Shown here piece after piece: positions 52,680-60,710 of a DNA stretch of 64,000 bases. A program made the translations under genes and the position numbers. This DNA comes from Candidatus Uabimicrobium amorphum (GTDB taxonomy: Bacteria; Planctomycetota; Uabimicrobiia; Uabimicrobiales; Uabimicrobiaceae): the NCBI RefSeq assembly GCF_009002475.1, contig NZ_AP019860.1:1240001-1304000 (forward strand), written 5' to 3'. How positions within the stretch are numbered: position 1 is the stretch's first letter; each line of letters opens with the position of its first letter. The notes beneath the pieces were generated by a model. It was not told the origin of the DNA. It saw only the letters and a program-made list of their open reading frames with translations, and ran no database searches.

Positions 52680-54029
52680 TTACTTTTTGGCCTTCCACTC
52701 ATACAAGAAGGGATGGACCGAAGGTCCATGGTGACGAATCGTTTTACCGCCGGTTTGTATGATATTTAGTTTATTGGTGTCAGGGTTGTACACTAAGCAT
52801 TTTTGTACTTTATTTTTGTGTAATAAATCATAGATCAACTTTTTGGTTTTTGTATCCATTTGCGGATGAAATAAAGCCAATTGACTGTCATAGTTGTTGG
52901 CGATATTTCTGATAGCTATTTCGGAAGCAGGAGTTGTGCTCAAAAAGTAATACGTATCGTTGATTTTGTTTATGTCGACTACAATATATTCTTTGTCCAA
53001 AAACTGTTGCAGTATGTTGCGTATATCTGGAAAGTCAGGCTTGTTATAAAAAGGTTTTAACAGCGGCGAAATGTTGGTTTTCTTTTCGGGCTTTTGTTGC
53101 GATTTTGACGTCGTTGATATTGTTGATGGCGATGCTTGTGTTCGTATTGCGAAAATTAGGAAAATACAGCCTACTACTGCGGCAATGACACTTGGTAAAA
53201 GATAATTTTCCCGTGTTGTGAGAGGTTCGTTTTTGGCAAATCTCTCAAGATCTTCTGCTAAAAGTTGTGCGCTTTGGTAACGTTTCACCGGTTTTTTTTG
53301 TAAACATTTTAAGCATATGATTTCTAGATCTTTTGGGACTTTTTCCGTGAGTAGTTTTGGGCGTACCGGAGTTTTACTGGTGATTTCGGTGATCATTTTA
53401 TTTGTGCTCCCGGAAAAAGGCAATTTTCCGGTGAGAAGTTCGTATAAAATAACTCCGATCGCATAGATATCCGTGTAAGGACCTACTTTTTGCCCAAGCA
53501 TTTGTTCTGGTGGCATATAAGAAAGCGTACCTAATCCTTCACCGGTGCGGGAAATTCTTCTGGTTGCGGTGTTGAGTTTGGCCAAACCAAAATCCATTAC
53601 CTTTGGTACTCCGTTATCCATCATGATGTTTTCGGGTTTTAAATCCCTATGTATGACACCGCGGCTATGTGCATAGTCGATAGCTGCGGCAACTTGGATC
53701 AGTATTTCGGCTATTTGCTTAAAATTTAGGCGATTATCTGTTACATACTTTTTTAAATGTTCCCCATGGATAAGTTCCATGGTAAAGTATGGTTTTCCTT
53801 GGTATTCACCAAAGTTGTACAATTGGATGATGTTGGGGTGTTTTAATTTGGCTGTCGCTTCTGCCTCACGGTAGAAGCGTTGAACACGGCTTTTTTTTGT
53901 GGCATCACCTGCCATCACTTTCAGAGCCACTTCGCGTTGCAATACTTTGTCGAAAACCTTATATACGCGCCCCATACCTCCTTGGCCAATCATTTTTTCT
54001 ACTTGAAAGGGAGTATCATTCTGTTTCAT
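52680..54029 (-). CDS. Transmembrane Ser/Thr protein kinase with short C-terminal extracytoplasmic domain
   Basis: A 449-residue protein. The kinase domain starts at the N-terminus (~7-270): GQGGMGRVYKVFD, Lys in VALKVM, IHRDLKPEN, MDFGLAKL and MPPEQMLG. A membrane helix follows near 283-300 (LPSVIAAVVGCIFLIFAI), then a Ser/Thr/Lys linker and a ~110-residue C-terminal domain (FPDIRNILQQFLDKEYIVVDINKINDTYYFL) of unknown fold, alpha/beta in character. The start overlaps the end of the upstream lectin-type kinase gene by 14 bp, so the two kinases are translationally coupled and probably act together. The kinase parts are similar but the sensor parts are unrelated. Confidence 0.92.
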   Translation of the reverse strand: MKQNDTPFQVEKMIGQGGMGRVYKVFDKVLQREVALKVMAGDATKKSRVQRFYREAEATAKLKHPNIIQLYNFGEYQGKPYFTMELIHGEHLKKYVTDNRLNFKQIAEILIQVAAAIDYAHSRGVIHRDLKPENIMMDNGVPKVMDFGLAKLNTATRRISRTGEGLGTLSYMPPEQMLGQKVGPYTDIYAIGVILYELLTGKLPFSGSTNKMITEITSKTPVRPKLLTEKVPKDLEIICLKCLQKKPVKRYQSAQLLAEDLERFAKNEPLTTRENYLLPSVIAAVVGCIFLIFAIRTQASPSTISTTSKSQQKPEKKTNISPLLKPFYNKPDFPDIRNILQQFLDKEYIVVDINKINDTYYFLSTTPASEIAIRNIANNYDSQLALFHPQMDTKTKKLIYDLLHKNKVQKCLVYNPDTNKLNIIQTGGKTIRHHGPSVHPFLYEWKAKK

Positions 54030-55950
54030 ATTTTTTTCTCAGAGTTGTTGTATAAAAGGTAAGTTCATTTAGGAAGTAGACGGTACCACTGCTTGGATCA
54101 AGTTCTATGCTTAGATTGTTGAGACCCTGTTTGACATAATCGCTAACATCTATGTAGTCCGCTTCTGGGTTTTGATAGACAATAACGTGTTTACGACGTA
54201 AAGAACGACCGTTGAGATTGATGTTTATATATGTTCTGTTGTTCTTGTTTACGGTTCCGGAAAAATTTCGGATGAGTAACAGCGTTTTGCGCGGTTCTTT
54301 GGCGACATTTTTTATTTGAAAAGAAAAACGTAATTTGCGTTTGGGGACCTTGATCACAAATGCTTTGAGATATATACGTACGTTTTTAGGGTATTGCATG
54401 TTGGTTGCTTCGCAGTGACGTTGTTTTACTTTGAATTTGGCAATGATATCGCGCCCTTTCCCCGCAGCACCTTGGCGATTTTTTCCCCATTCACATACAA
54501 ACTCTAATTGCTGCCGCCCTGATTTGTCATACTGCCAATCGCAGGAATTGTCCAATTGTACTTTTGTATAAACTGCTACCGATGGTTTAGATCCTGGTAA
54601 GTGCTTGCCAACAATCGACCAGTTTTTATAAAGTAGAGGCTCTTGTGTTACCCAGCTGTTTTTTTTATTTTTATACTGCAACCCAATCCAGTACTTTTTG
54701 CGTGTGGACATGATGGACATTAAAAATTGATTTTCGTCGTGATCGGTGACCGTGACGAGATAACCACCTAACTTTTTGCAAGTTAAATAGGCCTTAAGCC
54801 ACGATGTTTTTGATGCGATTACGGCGTAGTAGTGCCCTTTGTACTGGTAAAGCTGACTAAGGTGATCTAGCTTTTGCTGCCGTAGTTTGGCCAATATTTG
54901 CTTTTCATTATGCGTTTTAGTTGTATTTGTTGTATTGGCGGTGTTTGTCGTGTTTGTTTTGCTTAGGTTAAGAAATAAAACAACACACATAATGGCGATA
55001 GATACGAACAGCGCATACTTGGCGTATTTGCGTTTTATGCGTGCCCAATGAGGAAAATTCTGAATCTTGGAGCGTTGTGTTTCTTTGTTGATAAAACTGT
55101 ATAGGTCGCTTGCCAGGTCTGCTGCGCTTTGGTAACGGTCTTCTGGCTTTTTTTCCAACGCTTTAAAGCAAATATTTTGCAATTTTTTGGGGATGTTCTT
55201 CTTTGCTTGCGCGGGAAACGTAACTTCTTGGCGGGTGATTTTAAAAACTAGATTGACCGCATTGGGTGAACGAAATGGTGGGCGATTGGTCAATAGCTCG
55301 TATAAAATGGCACCTATAGCATATGTGTCGGCGCGTTGATCGACGTTTTCTCCTCTGGTTTGCTCCGGAGGCATGTAGTTAAGGGTTCCTAAAATACTGC
55401 CACTCAGCGAAATATTGTTGGGTACATTGTGTGTTTGCGCCAAACCAAAATCGGTTATTTTTGGTTTGTCGCCGTCCATCAATATATTGGACGGTTTTAA
55501 ATCGCGGTGAATGACCTTATTTTGGTGCGCGTGTTCTACACCTTTGGCTATTTGCGCTGTGATATCGGCGATTTGCTCAAACGATAATTTCTTACGGCGT
55601 TTGTATTCTTTTAAATCCCCACCTTCGATGAGCTCCATCGTCAAAAAGGCGATCCCTTCAAATACTCCTGCTTCGTATATTTGTGCAATATTCTCATGAG
55701 AAATTTTTGCCATGGACACCGCTTCTTTATGAAAACGTTGACGAGCAGGGGTGTCTTCTAGTGGCGAGTTATCGAGAAGTACCTTTAGGGCAACTTCGCG
55801 ATTTAAATTGGCGTCAAGTGCTTTGTATACTTTTCCGACTCCTCCTTGTCCAAGAGTGTCGCATATTTTGTATTGTGCAAAACGCGTTTGTACAAATTTT
55901 GTATCTATTTGTGTGTCATGAAACACATTGTGTGAAGAGTCATCTTTCAT
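54016..55950 (-). CDS. Transmembrane Ser/Thr protein kinase with C-type-lectin-like domain
   Basis: The start is the ATG at 55950 (MKDDSSHNVF), preceded by GGGAA; an upstream ATG at 55974 has no ribosome site. In the 644-residue protein the kinase domain is at ~25-290: GQGGVGKVYKALD (GGVG instead of GGMG), Lys in VALKVL, IHRDLKPSN, TDFGLAQT and MPPEQTRG. A membrane helix (YALFVSIAIMCVVLFLNL) is followed by an Asn/Thr repeat linker (TNTTNTANTTNTTKT) and a C-type-lectin-like domain: YKGHYYAV..., YLTCKKLGGYLVTVTDHDENQFL, YWIGL, W..., LLYKNWS, LEFVCEWG, with the two outer Cys present. A ~140-residue beta-rich C-terminal domain follows (SFQIKNVAKEPRKTLLLIRNF). A cell-surface ligand or glycan sensor is implied. 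It is coupled to the next kinase by a 14-bp overlap. Confidence 0.92.
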   Translation of the reverse strand: MKDDSSHNVFHDTQIDTKFVQTRFAQYKICDTLGQGGVGKVYKALDANLNREVALKVLLDNSPLEDTPARQRFHKEAVSMAKISHENIAQIYEAGVFEGIAFLTMELIEGGDLKEYKRRKKLSFEQIADITAQIAKGVEHAHQNKVIHRDLKPSNILMDGDKPKITDFGLAQTHNVPNNISLSGSILGTLNYMPPEQTRGENVDQRADTYAIGAILYELLTNRPPFRSPNAVNLVFKITRQEVTFPAQAKKNIPKKLQNICFKALEKKPEDRYQSAADLASDLYSFINKETQRSKIQNFPHWARIKRKYAKYALFVSIAIMCVVLFLNLSKTNTTNTANTTNTTKTHNEKQILAKLRQQKLDHLSQLYQYKGHYYAVIASKTSWLKAYLTCKKLGGYLVTVTDHDENQFLMSIMSTRKKYWIGLQYKNKKNSWVTQEPLLYKNWSIVGKHLPGSKPSVAVYTKVQLDNSCDWQYDKSGRQQLEFVCEWGKNRQGAAGKGRDIIAKFKVKQRHCEATNMQYPKNVRIYLKAFVIKVPKRKLRFSFQIKNVAKEPRKTLLLIRNFSGTVNKNNRTYININLNGRSLRRKHVIVYQNPEADYIDVSDYVKQGLNNLSIELDPSSGTVYFLNELTFYTTTLRKKYETE

Positions 55951-56046
55951 ATTTTTTCCCACAGTCTTTTGCATAAAAATTAGAGTGTCGATCTATTGTA
56001 ACTTTTTACGGCAAATTCAAAAGTATTTTTTGCAGAGTTATGAAAA

Positions 56047-56075
56047 TTGTATTATTATTGAAACTTGCGTAATAT
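56047..56075 (+). promoter_or_regulatory. Candidate promoter of the serine hydrolase gene
   Basis: TTGTAT (56047-56052) and TAATAT (56070-56075) are 17 bp apart, 43 bp before the start codon. Each hexamer is a 4 of 6 match, and the region is very AT-rich, so the call is weak. Confidence 0.3.
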
Positions 56076-56117
56076 TTGTTGTTAGCTAAATTACCACTAA
56101 ACAGAGGAAGTTTTCTT

Positions 56118-57317
56118 ATGAAGCGTTTCGTGCTATGTACCATTTTGCTTTGTTGTTTATTATCTCAATCTCTTGACGAAATATTACACAAAGTATATCA
56201 AAATAACAACGCCATTGGTATGTCGGTGATTGTGACGGCCAAAAATAAAATGGTATTTTCGGGAGTCTATGGTTTAAGGGATGTAGATCGAAAGTTATCC
56301 ATAACCCAAGATACGATTTATCGTATCGCTTCTATTTCGAAAATGATTACCGCCACGGCACTAATGCAACTATTTGAACGCGGTAAGTTTCAATTGGATG
56401 ATGATATTAGTGACTATTTGAAATACAAAGTCGTTCATCCGCATTTTCCCAAAGAAAAAATTACTTTTCGTAGCCTTTTGGCACATACTTCGGGCTTGCG
56501 GGATGACAAAGCGTATTATACATTTTTGCGCGAAGACGATATAATTCCCTTGCGTGAATTACTTTGCGAAGAAGGGAAATACTTTTCTAGGAATTTATTT
56601 GACGAAAAACACCCACCTGGTTACTTCAAATATGCAAATGTGAACTATGGTGTTATTGCATCTTTGGTGGAAGTACTTTCTGAAGAACGCTTTGACAAAT
56701 ATTGCGAACGATACATTTTTGCGCCACTTAACATTACGGCAAGTTTTAATATCCATACCCTAAAAAATGTCGACAATATTGCGGCTTTGTATCGTTATAA
56801 AGACGAACAGTGGCAAGCACAAGCAGATCATTTCCAGGGGAAGCCTCCTGCCAAAAAAGATTTCTCTGGGTATACTCCCGGAACAAACGGTTTCTTATTC
56901 GCTCCCCAAGGTGGTTTGCGAATATCCGCGAAAAATCTTGCAAAGCTAATGATGTTTTACTACGACAAACAGAATAATAATGTTCTACAATCACCAACGA
57001 AAGAATTGATGTACAAGATTGTTTGGCAGTATGATAAAAAGAATGGTGACAATTACTATGGTATATTTAACAGTTACGCATTAGGTAACCATACCACCAC
57101 AGACTTAATTCGCGGTGAAAAATTAATCGGTCACCCAGGTGAAGCTTACGGGTTGATTAGTGATATGTATTTTTCACCGACCAAAGAATTTGGCATTGTA
57201 TTTATTAGTAATGGTGCAAAAAATTGGCAAAAAGGAAAGCACAGTGGTTGGTATCGCATTGAAGAGGAAGTATTTCAGCATTGTTACGCTTTTGTTCAAA
57301 AATATTTAGCGGAATGA
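56118..57317 (+). CDS. Secreted serine hydrolase of the class-C beta-lactamase/penicillin-binding-protein family
   Basis: The start is the ATG at 56118 with AGAGGAAG upstream. Signal peptide MKRFVLCTILLCCLLSQS. In the 399-residue protein the catalytic Ser and Lys are in the SxxK motif of IASISKMITATALMQLFE; the second motif is YANVNYG (Tyr-x-Asn, matching YxN), and a G-H-P-G motif in KLIGHPGEAYG takes the place of the KTG/HTG triad element. This family includes class-C beta-lactamases, D-aminopeptidases, DD-peptidases and esterases. The length and the GLRDVDRKLSI..DTIYRIASISK start are typical. The substrate cannot be assigned. It stands alone between divergent kinase genes and the DUF374 gene. 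Confidence 0.92.
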   Translation: MKRFVLCTILLCCLLSQSLDEILHKVYQNNNAIGMSVIVTAKNKMVFSGVYGLRDVDRKLSITQDTIYRIASISKMITATALMQLFERGKFQLDDDISDYLKYKVVHPHFPKEKITFRSLLAHTSGLRDDKAYYTFLREDDIIPLRELLCEEGKYFSRNLFDEKHPPGYFKYANVNYGVIASLVEVLSEERFDKYCERYIFAPLNITASFNIHTLKNVDNIAALYRYKDEQWQAQADHFQGKPPAKKDFSGYTPGTNGFLFAPQGGLRISAKNLAKLMMFYYDKQNNNVLQSPTKELMYKIVWQYDKKNGDNYYGIFNSYALGNHTTTDLIRGEKLIGHPGEAYGLISDMYFSPTKEFGIVFISNGAKNWQKGKHSGWYRIEEEVFQHCYAFVQKYLAE

Positions 57318-57464
57318 ATTCATATACACCGCCATTGATTTTGGCATTTACAAACAAATATTTGCACGAAACAAGCAAACAAAGTACAATTACCTGCGGA
57401 GTTGTCGCCTATTACTGGCAGCTCATTCCACGAACGATAAACATCTACTTTTGAGTTTTATTCT

Positions 57465-58274
57465 ATGGCGATGATAAAAAAAATAAGAAAAAAAATAAAG
57501 CGTTTCATGCGCAAAGTGGGCAAAAACATACTAAAATATACAATTCCCTATATCTATATGTCCTATTGTTGGTTTGTTTGGAAAACCAGCAAAGTTCAAA
57601 ATGGTATCGTTGATGGCGACTACATCTATTACCCCGACAAACCAGCGCAATACGTGGCGGTTTTGTGGCACCAAGATGTGTTTTTTGTGAGCTATGCTTT
57701 CAAGGAGTGTCATGGTTTGACCATCGCCAGTAGTGGGGCGGCGGGAGAAATTATTGCCAAAATGTTAGGCATGTGCAACTTTACCGTTTTCCGCGGTGGG
57801 TCGAGTAAAGGGAAAAAACGCCGTATTCCCGTTTTAGAAAAGTTTATCGAATATGCGAAAGATCTAGAACACCGACCGACGGGTATTACGGTGGATGGTT
57901 CATCTGGTCCAATATATCGTATGAAAAGTGGTGCCATTGTCATGGCGCAAAAACTAGACATGCCACTGCTCACGGTTCGCATTTGGTGTAAGAGAAAGAT
58001 TCTCTTGAAAACTTGGGATCGCACGATGATCCCACTGCCCTTTAATGATATTCGCGTGTTTGTCGATGGCCCATTCTACGTTCCTGCGGAAGCGGAGCAC
58101 GACGAGGAAGCGTTTGATAAATTTCACAAATTTATGGAAAATGAACTTTTAGAAGCGGCCTATCGCGGTTTTAAATACTACGACAAAGATCCGAAAGCTT
58201 TTACAAAAGGTTTTCCTGAAGGCTGGGAGCCAAAAAAAACGTATCCTGAAGATGAAGAGAAAGAGTCTAAATGA
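57465..58274 (+). CDS. DUF374 lysophospholipid acyltransferase-family protein
   Basis: A 269-residue protein. A strongly basic start (KKIRKKIKRFMRK) precedes a hydrophobic, Tyr-rich segment (YTIPYIYMSYCWFVW). The acyltransferase-like core has VLWHQDVFF (His near a catalytic H-x4-D-like position), TIASSGAAGEIIAKML, NFTVFRGGSSKGKKRRIPVLEKF and GITVDGSSGPIYRMKSGAIVMAQKLDMPLLTV, which are the conserved lwH, S.....I...., RGsS, .t.DG..GP and K.G...lA elements of DUF374. Such proteins are lipid A or phospholipid acyltransferase relatives at the inner membrane. Ribosome site weak; the start could also be the ATG two codons later. A clear terminator follows. Confidence 0.85.
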   Translation: MAMIKKIRKKIKRFMRKVGKNILKYTIPYIYMSYCWFVWKTSKVQNGIVDGDYIYYPDKPAQYVAVLWHQDVFFVSYAFKECHGLTIASSGAAGEIIAKMLGMCNFTVFRGGSSKGKKRRIPVLEKFIEYAKDLEHRPTGITVDGSSGPIYRMKSGAIVMAQKLDMPLLTVRIWCKRKILLKTWDRTMIPLPFNDIRVFVDGPFYVPAEAEHDEEAFDKFHKFMENELLEAAYRGFKYYDKDPKAFTKGFPEGWEPKKTYPEDEEKESK

Positions 58275-58279
58275 AAAAA

Positions 58280-58307
58280 CCCTACCGTAATTCAATACGG
58301 TAGGGTG
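58280..58307. terminator. Bidirectional intrinsic terminator
   Basis: ACCCTACCGTA (58280-58290) pairs with TACGGTAGGGT (58297-58307) around a 6-base loop, with an A-run before it giving a T-run on the minus strand. It lies between the convergent DUF374 (+) and VIT-VWA (-) genes. Confidence 0.85.
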
Positions 58308-58322
58308 TAGAGTTCTCTTAAT

Positions 58323-60515
58323 TTACTTTGCGCGAATTTCGTAGATTGTACCATCCCACTCAATGGTGAGGTCTTTAGAAATCGCCAAATATTTTCCTAT
58401 TTTTGGATATTTTTTCAGTAGTGCAAAGTACGCATCACTCAAGTAAGTGATTTTCTTTGTTGTTAGCTTTTGGGCTTTTTTACTCAACGCATCGCTATCG
58501 TACCACGCATTTCCCGATAAGTAGAATGTCTTGAATCCCACTTTGCGCATTTTGTTTTTGGTAACACTGCTTTGCTTATCGTTGTTGTAAAGGCCATCGG
58601 CTTTTTTCATCTTTTGGATTTCCTTGGAAGCCTCTACTGCAGACTCACCACTTTCCGCGTCCATTGCTTCTCCACCATCGGCAAAACTATCATCTTCTTC
58701 GGCAGCATTGGTGTTTCGCGATTGGTCCCATATCGTTGGTTCCGGCATTGGTCTTCCTGGAATTGGTTTTGGATCGTCTTCCACGACCAAGTACGATGTG
58801 TATGGTGTTACGATTCCAAATTTTTTGGCCAGACGCACAACTTCTTTCTTTAGTTCGTCGTTTTCGCCATGTAGGCGTATCTGGTCTAGTAAGAAACCAA
58901 CTTTACGCACTGCCCATAATCGTGGAACATGTTCGTTTTCGGTATTTTGTTCAGGGAAAGACACTTCGTATACAAATTCTTGCTCTTTGCCGTTTACTTT
59001 TCCGGTGACCTTAATCACTTGATCACCTTTACCTGAAAAGCGCCCAAGTAGTGTCAAAGGAGAACCTTTAAATAAATCGGGAATTTCCTTTGGATACACT
59101 TCGCTTACACGTAGATCTTCGTTAGAGGGGAATTTCACCTGCACGTCGCTTAGTACCGGGGAGGAAACTTTGTCGACGAAGCTCGATATTTTTATTTCAA
59201 TGTCTTCCTTGGCACTGACGTATTCACGTGTACCTTTATTTTCTTCTGCAAGGCGATCTAGTAACTTCGCATTGAGTTGATCTCCGATACCAAAAGAGAA
59301 CAAACGCAAGTTTTTCATCGACGCCTTTTGTACTTTTTTGATGATTTCTTGAGGATTGGTAACACCAATTGTCGGTTTACCATCGGTTAGTAAAATGATC
59401 ATGTATGGGCGATCACTGTTTTTCGGAGCAATGTCAAGAGCATAGTGTAGAGCCTCTTCGAGGTTTGTTCCACCACGTGCACGGATGTCTTCTTCGACAT
59501 ACTCTAAAGCTTTTTTGACATTGGCCTTCGAAGCATTCACTAATTTGTCTTTGTATAGTGTGGCCTCGGTAGAAAATGAAACGATGTTGAAGTTGTCTTT
59601 TTCGTGTAGCTGATGTAGACAGTATTGCAATGCTTTTTTCGCTTGGTCCATTTTGTCTCCGACCATCGATCCTGAGGTATCTAAGATATAGACAATGTCC
59701 TTAGGATTAATCTCATCTTTGCTGACTTCGGTCTTTGGTGATAGCATGACGAGAAAATGGCCTTTTTCCGATCCTTTAGAAAATGGAATAAAGCTCAAGT
59801 CTACACGCTTGTTGGAATCTGAGGTGTAGAGCACAAAATCGCGATCGGTGTTGATGTGATTTTTGGCAAAAGTTACGGTAGCGTTTTTGCCTTTTTGCTC
59901 CACTTTAATGTCATGTGTCGGAGAAAATACTGATTTTATAGAATGTTGTGAGGAAATCTTTACTGTACACGAAAAATCACCAATCGTGTCTTCGTGGCCA
60001 CTTCCCACGGCGGTGAGTGGATACTCATAGCGTGTTAAGTTATTGTCCACAGTTAAAACTTGTTGATAAGTAAGCTTTATCTTACGTGATCCATTTGCAG
60101 GAAATGGAAAAATACGCATTTTGAATGTCTCGCGTCCTACAAATTCAAGAAGAGCAGGGTCGATCATTTTGCGTACGATGCTTATGTATAAATTCTCCGC
60201 TTTTTTCGCATCCAATAACTCCGCAGGCATTTCTTTGCCATCAATCCACAACGAAAAATTGGCAACAGAAGCACCTTTTGGAAGGGCAAATAGATATGTG
60301 CCTTCCAAAAGGCGATTATTCGGGTTATAATACTCCGTTTCCAAAGTTGTCACGGCAACGCCATTTTTTATCTCAACGTTGACATGATGCTTCTTCGCTT
60401 TTATTGGTTGAAGTGCAATAGACGGTGGTGTTGTTGTATTTGGAATATTGGGAATAATTCTTGCCTGAACACTACTTAGGGCAAGAACTAGTAATGCAAA
60501 AAAAATATTTTTCAT
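58323..60515 (-). CDS. Secreted VIT-VWA domain protein
   Basis: A 730-residue protein with signal peptide MKNIFFALLVLALSSVQA. The VIT (vault/inter-alpha-trypsin) domain spans ~30-170 (HVNVEIKNGVAVTTLETEYYNPNNRLLEGTYLFALPKGASVANFSLWIDG), followed by a VWA domain at ~265-440 with DIVYILDTSGSMVGDK (metal site DTSGS), ARGGTNLEEALHYAL and ILLTDGKPTIG. A C-terminal region with Pro-rich linker and EEDDSFADGGEA follows. VIT-VWA proteins are surface or periplasmic, metal-dependent adhesion-type proteins; bacterial ones are often linked to sortase-like export. There is no PEP-CTERM-type tail, so it is not an obvious substrate for the exosortase here. AAGGGAAA ribosome site before the ATG. Confidence 0.93.
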   Translation of the reverse strand: MKNIFFALLVLALSSVQARIIPNIPNTTTPPSIALQPIKAKKHHVNVEIKNGVAVTTLETEYYNPNNRLLEGTYLFALPKGASVANFSLWIDGKEMPAELLDAKKAENLYISIVRKMIDPALLEFVGRETFKMRIFPFPANGSRKIKLTYQQVLTVDNNLTRYEYPLTAVGSGHEDTIGDFSCTVKISSQHSIKSVFSPTHDIKVEQKGKNATVTFAKNHINTDRDFVLYTSDSNKRVDLSFIPFSKGSEKGHFLVMLSPKTEVSKDEINPKDIVYILDTSGSMVGDKMDQAKKALQYCLHQLHEKDNFNIVSFSTEATLYKDKLVNASKANVKKALEYVEEDIRARGGTNLEEALHYALDIAPKNSDRPYMIILLTDGKPTIGVTNPQEIIKKVQKASMKNLRLFSFGIGDQLNAKLLDRLAEENKGTREYVSAKEDIEIKISSFVDKVSSPVLSDVQVKFPSNEDLRVSEVYPKEIPDLFKGSPLTLLGRFSGKGDQVIKVTGKVNGKEQEFVYEVSFPEQNTENEHVPRLWAVRKVGFLLDQIRLHGENDELKKEVVRLAKKFGIVTPYTSYLVVEDDPKPIPGRPMPEPTIWDQSRNTNAAEEDDSFADGGEAMDAESGESAVEASKEIQKMKKADGLYNNDKQSSVTKNKMRKVGFKTFYLSGNAWYDSDALSKKAQKLTTKKITYLSDAYFALLKKYPKIGKYLAISKDLTIEWDGTIYEIRAK

Positions 60516-60620
60516 GTTGTTTCCCTTTACATAATGAAAGTTATTAAGTTTTGTTACTCCTTAGAATCGAATAAACCAAAAAAGTTTCCAAAATTTTGCG
60601 AAAATTTAAAATAATTTTTT

Positions 60621-60663
60621 TAGGGCGTGTTATCAAGGCAACTTTCATTGATGATACGCCCTA
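60621..60663. mobile_element. Inverted-terminus repeat relic (copy 2), MITE-like
   Basis: A 43-bp segment starting TAGGGCGTGTTATCA and ending TGATGATACGCCCTA. The ends are inverted repeats of eight bases (TAGGGCGT with ACGCCCTA). It shares both ends with the segment at 51567-51616 and is bordered by TA. It lies between the divergent VIT-VWA and amidohydrolase genes. It may fold as a hairpin and serve as a terminator; no transposase is present. Confidence 0.45.
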
Positions 60664-60710
60664 GGTCTATTTAAATGAACAATTGGAGGTCTACTTAAAT
60701 GAACAAGTGG
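60663..60710 (+). repeat. 24-bp tandem duplication across the amidohydrolase start
   Basis: Two adjacent 24-bp units (60663-60686 and 60687-60710) differ at only two bases. Each contains AGGTCTAYTTAAATGAACAA, so the true start and its leader were duplicated. The upstream ATG at 60675 opens a seven-codon frame (MNNWRST, stop TAA 60696-60698) that ends directly before the real ATG at 60699, and the ribosome site GGAGG lies inside this mini-ORF. Confidence 0.75.
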
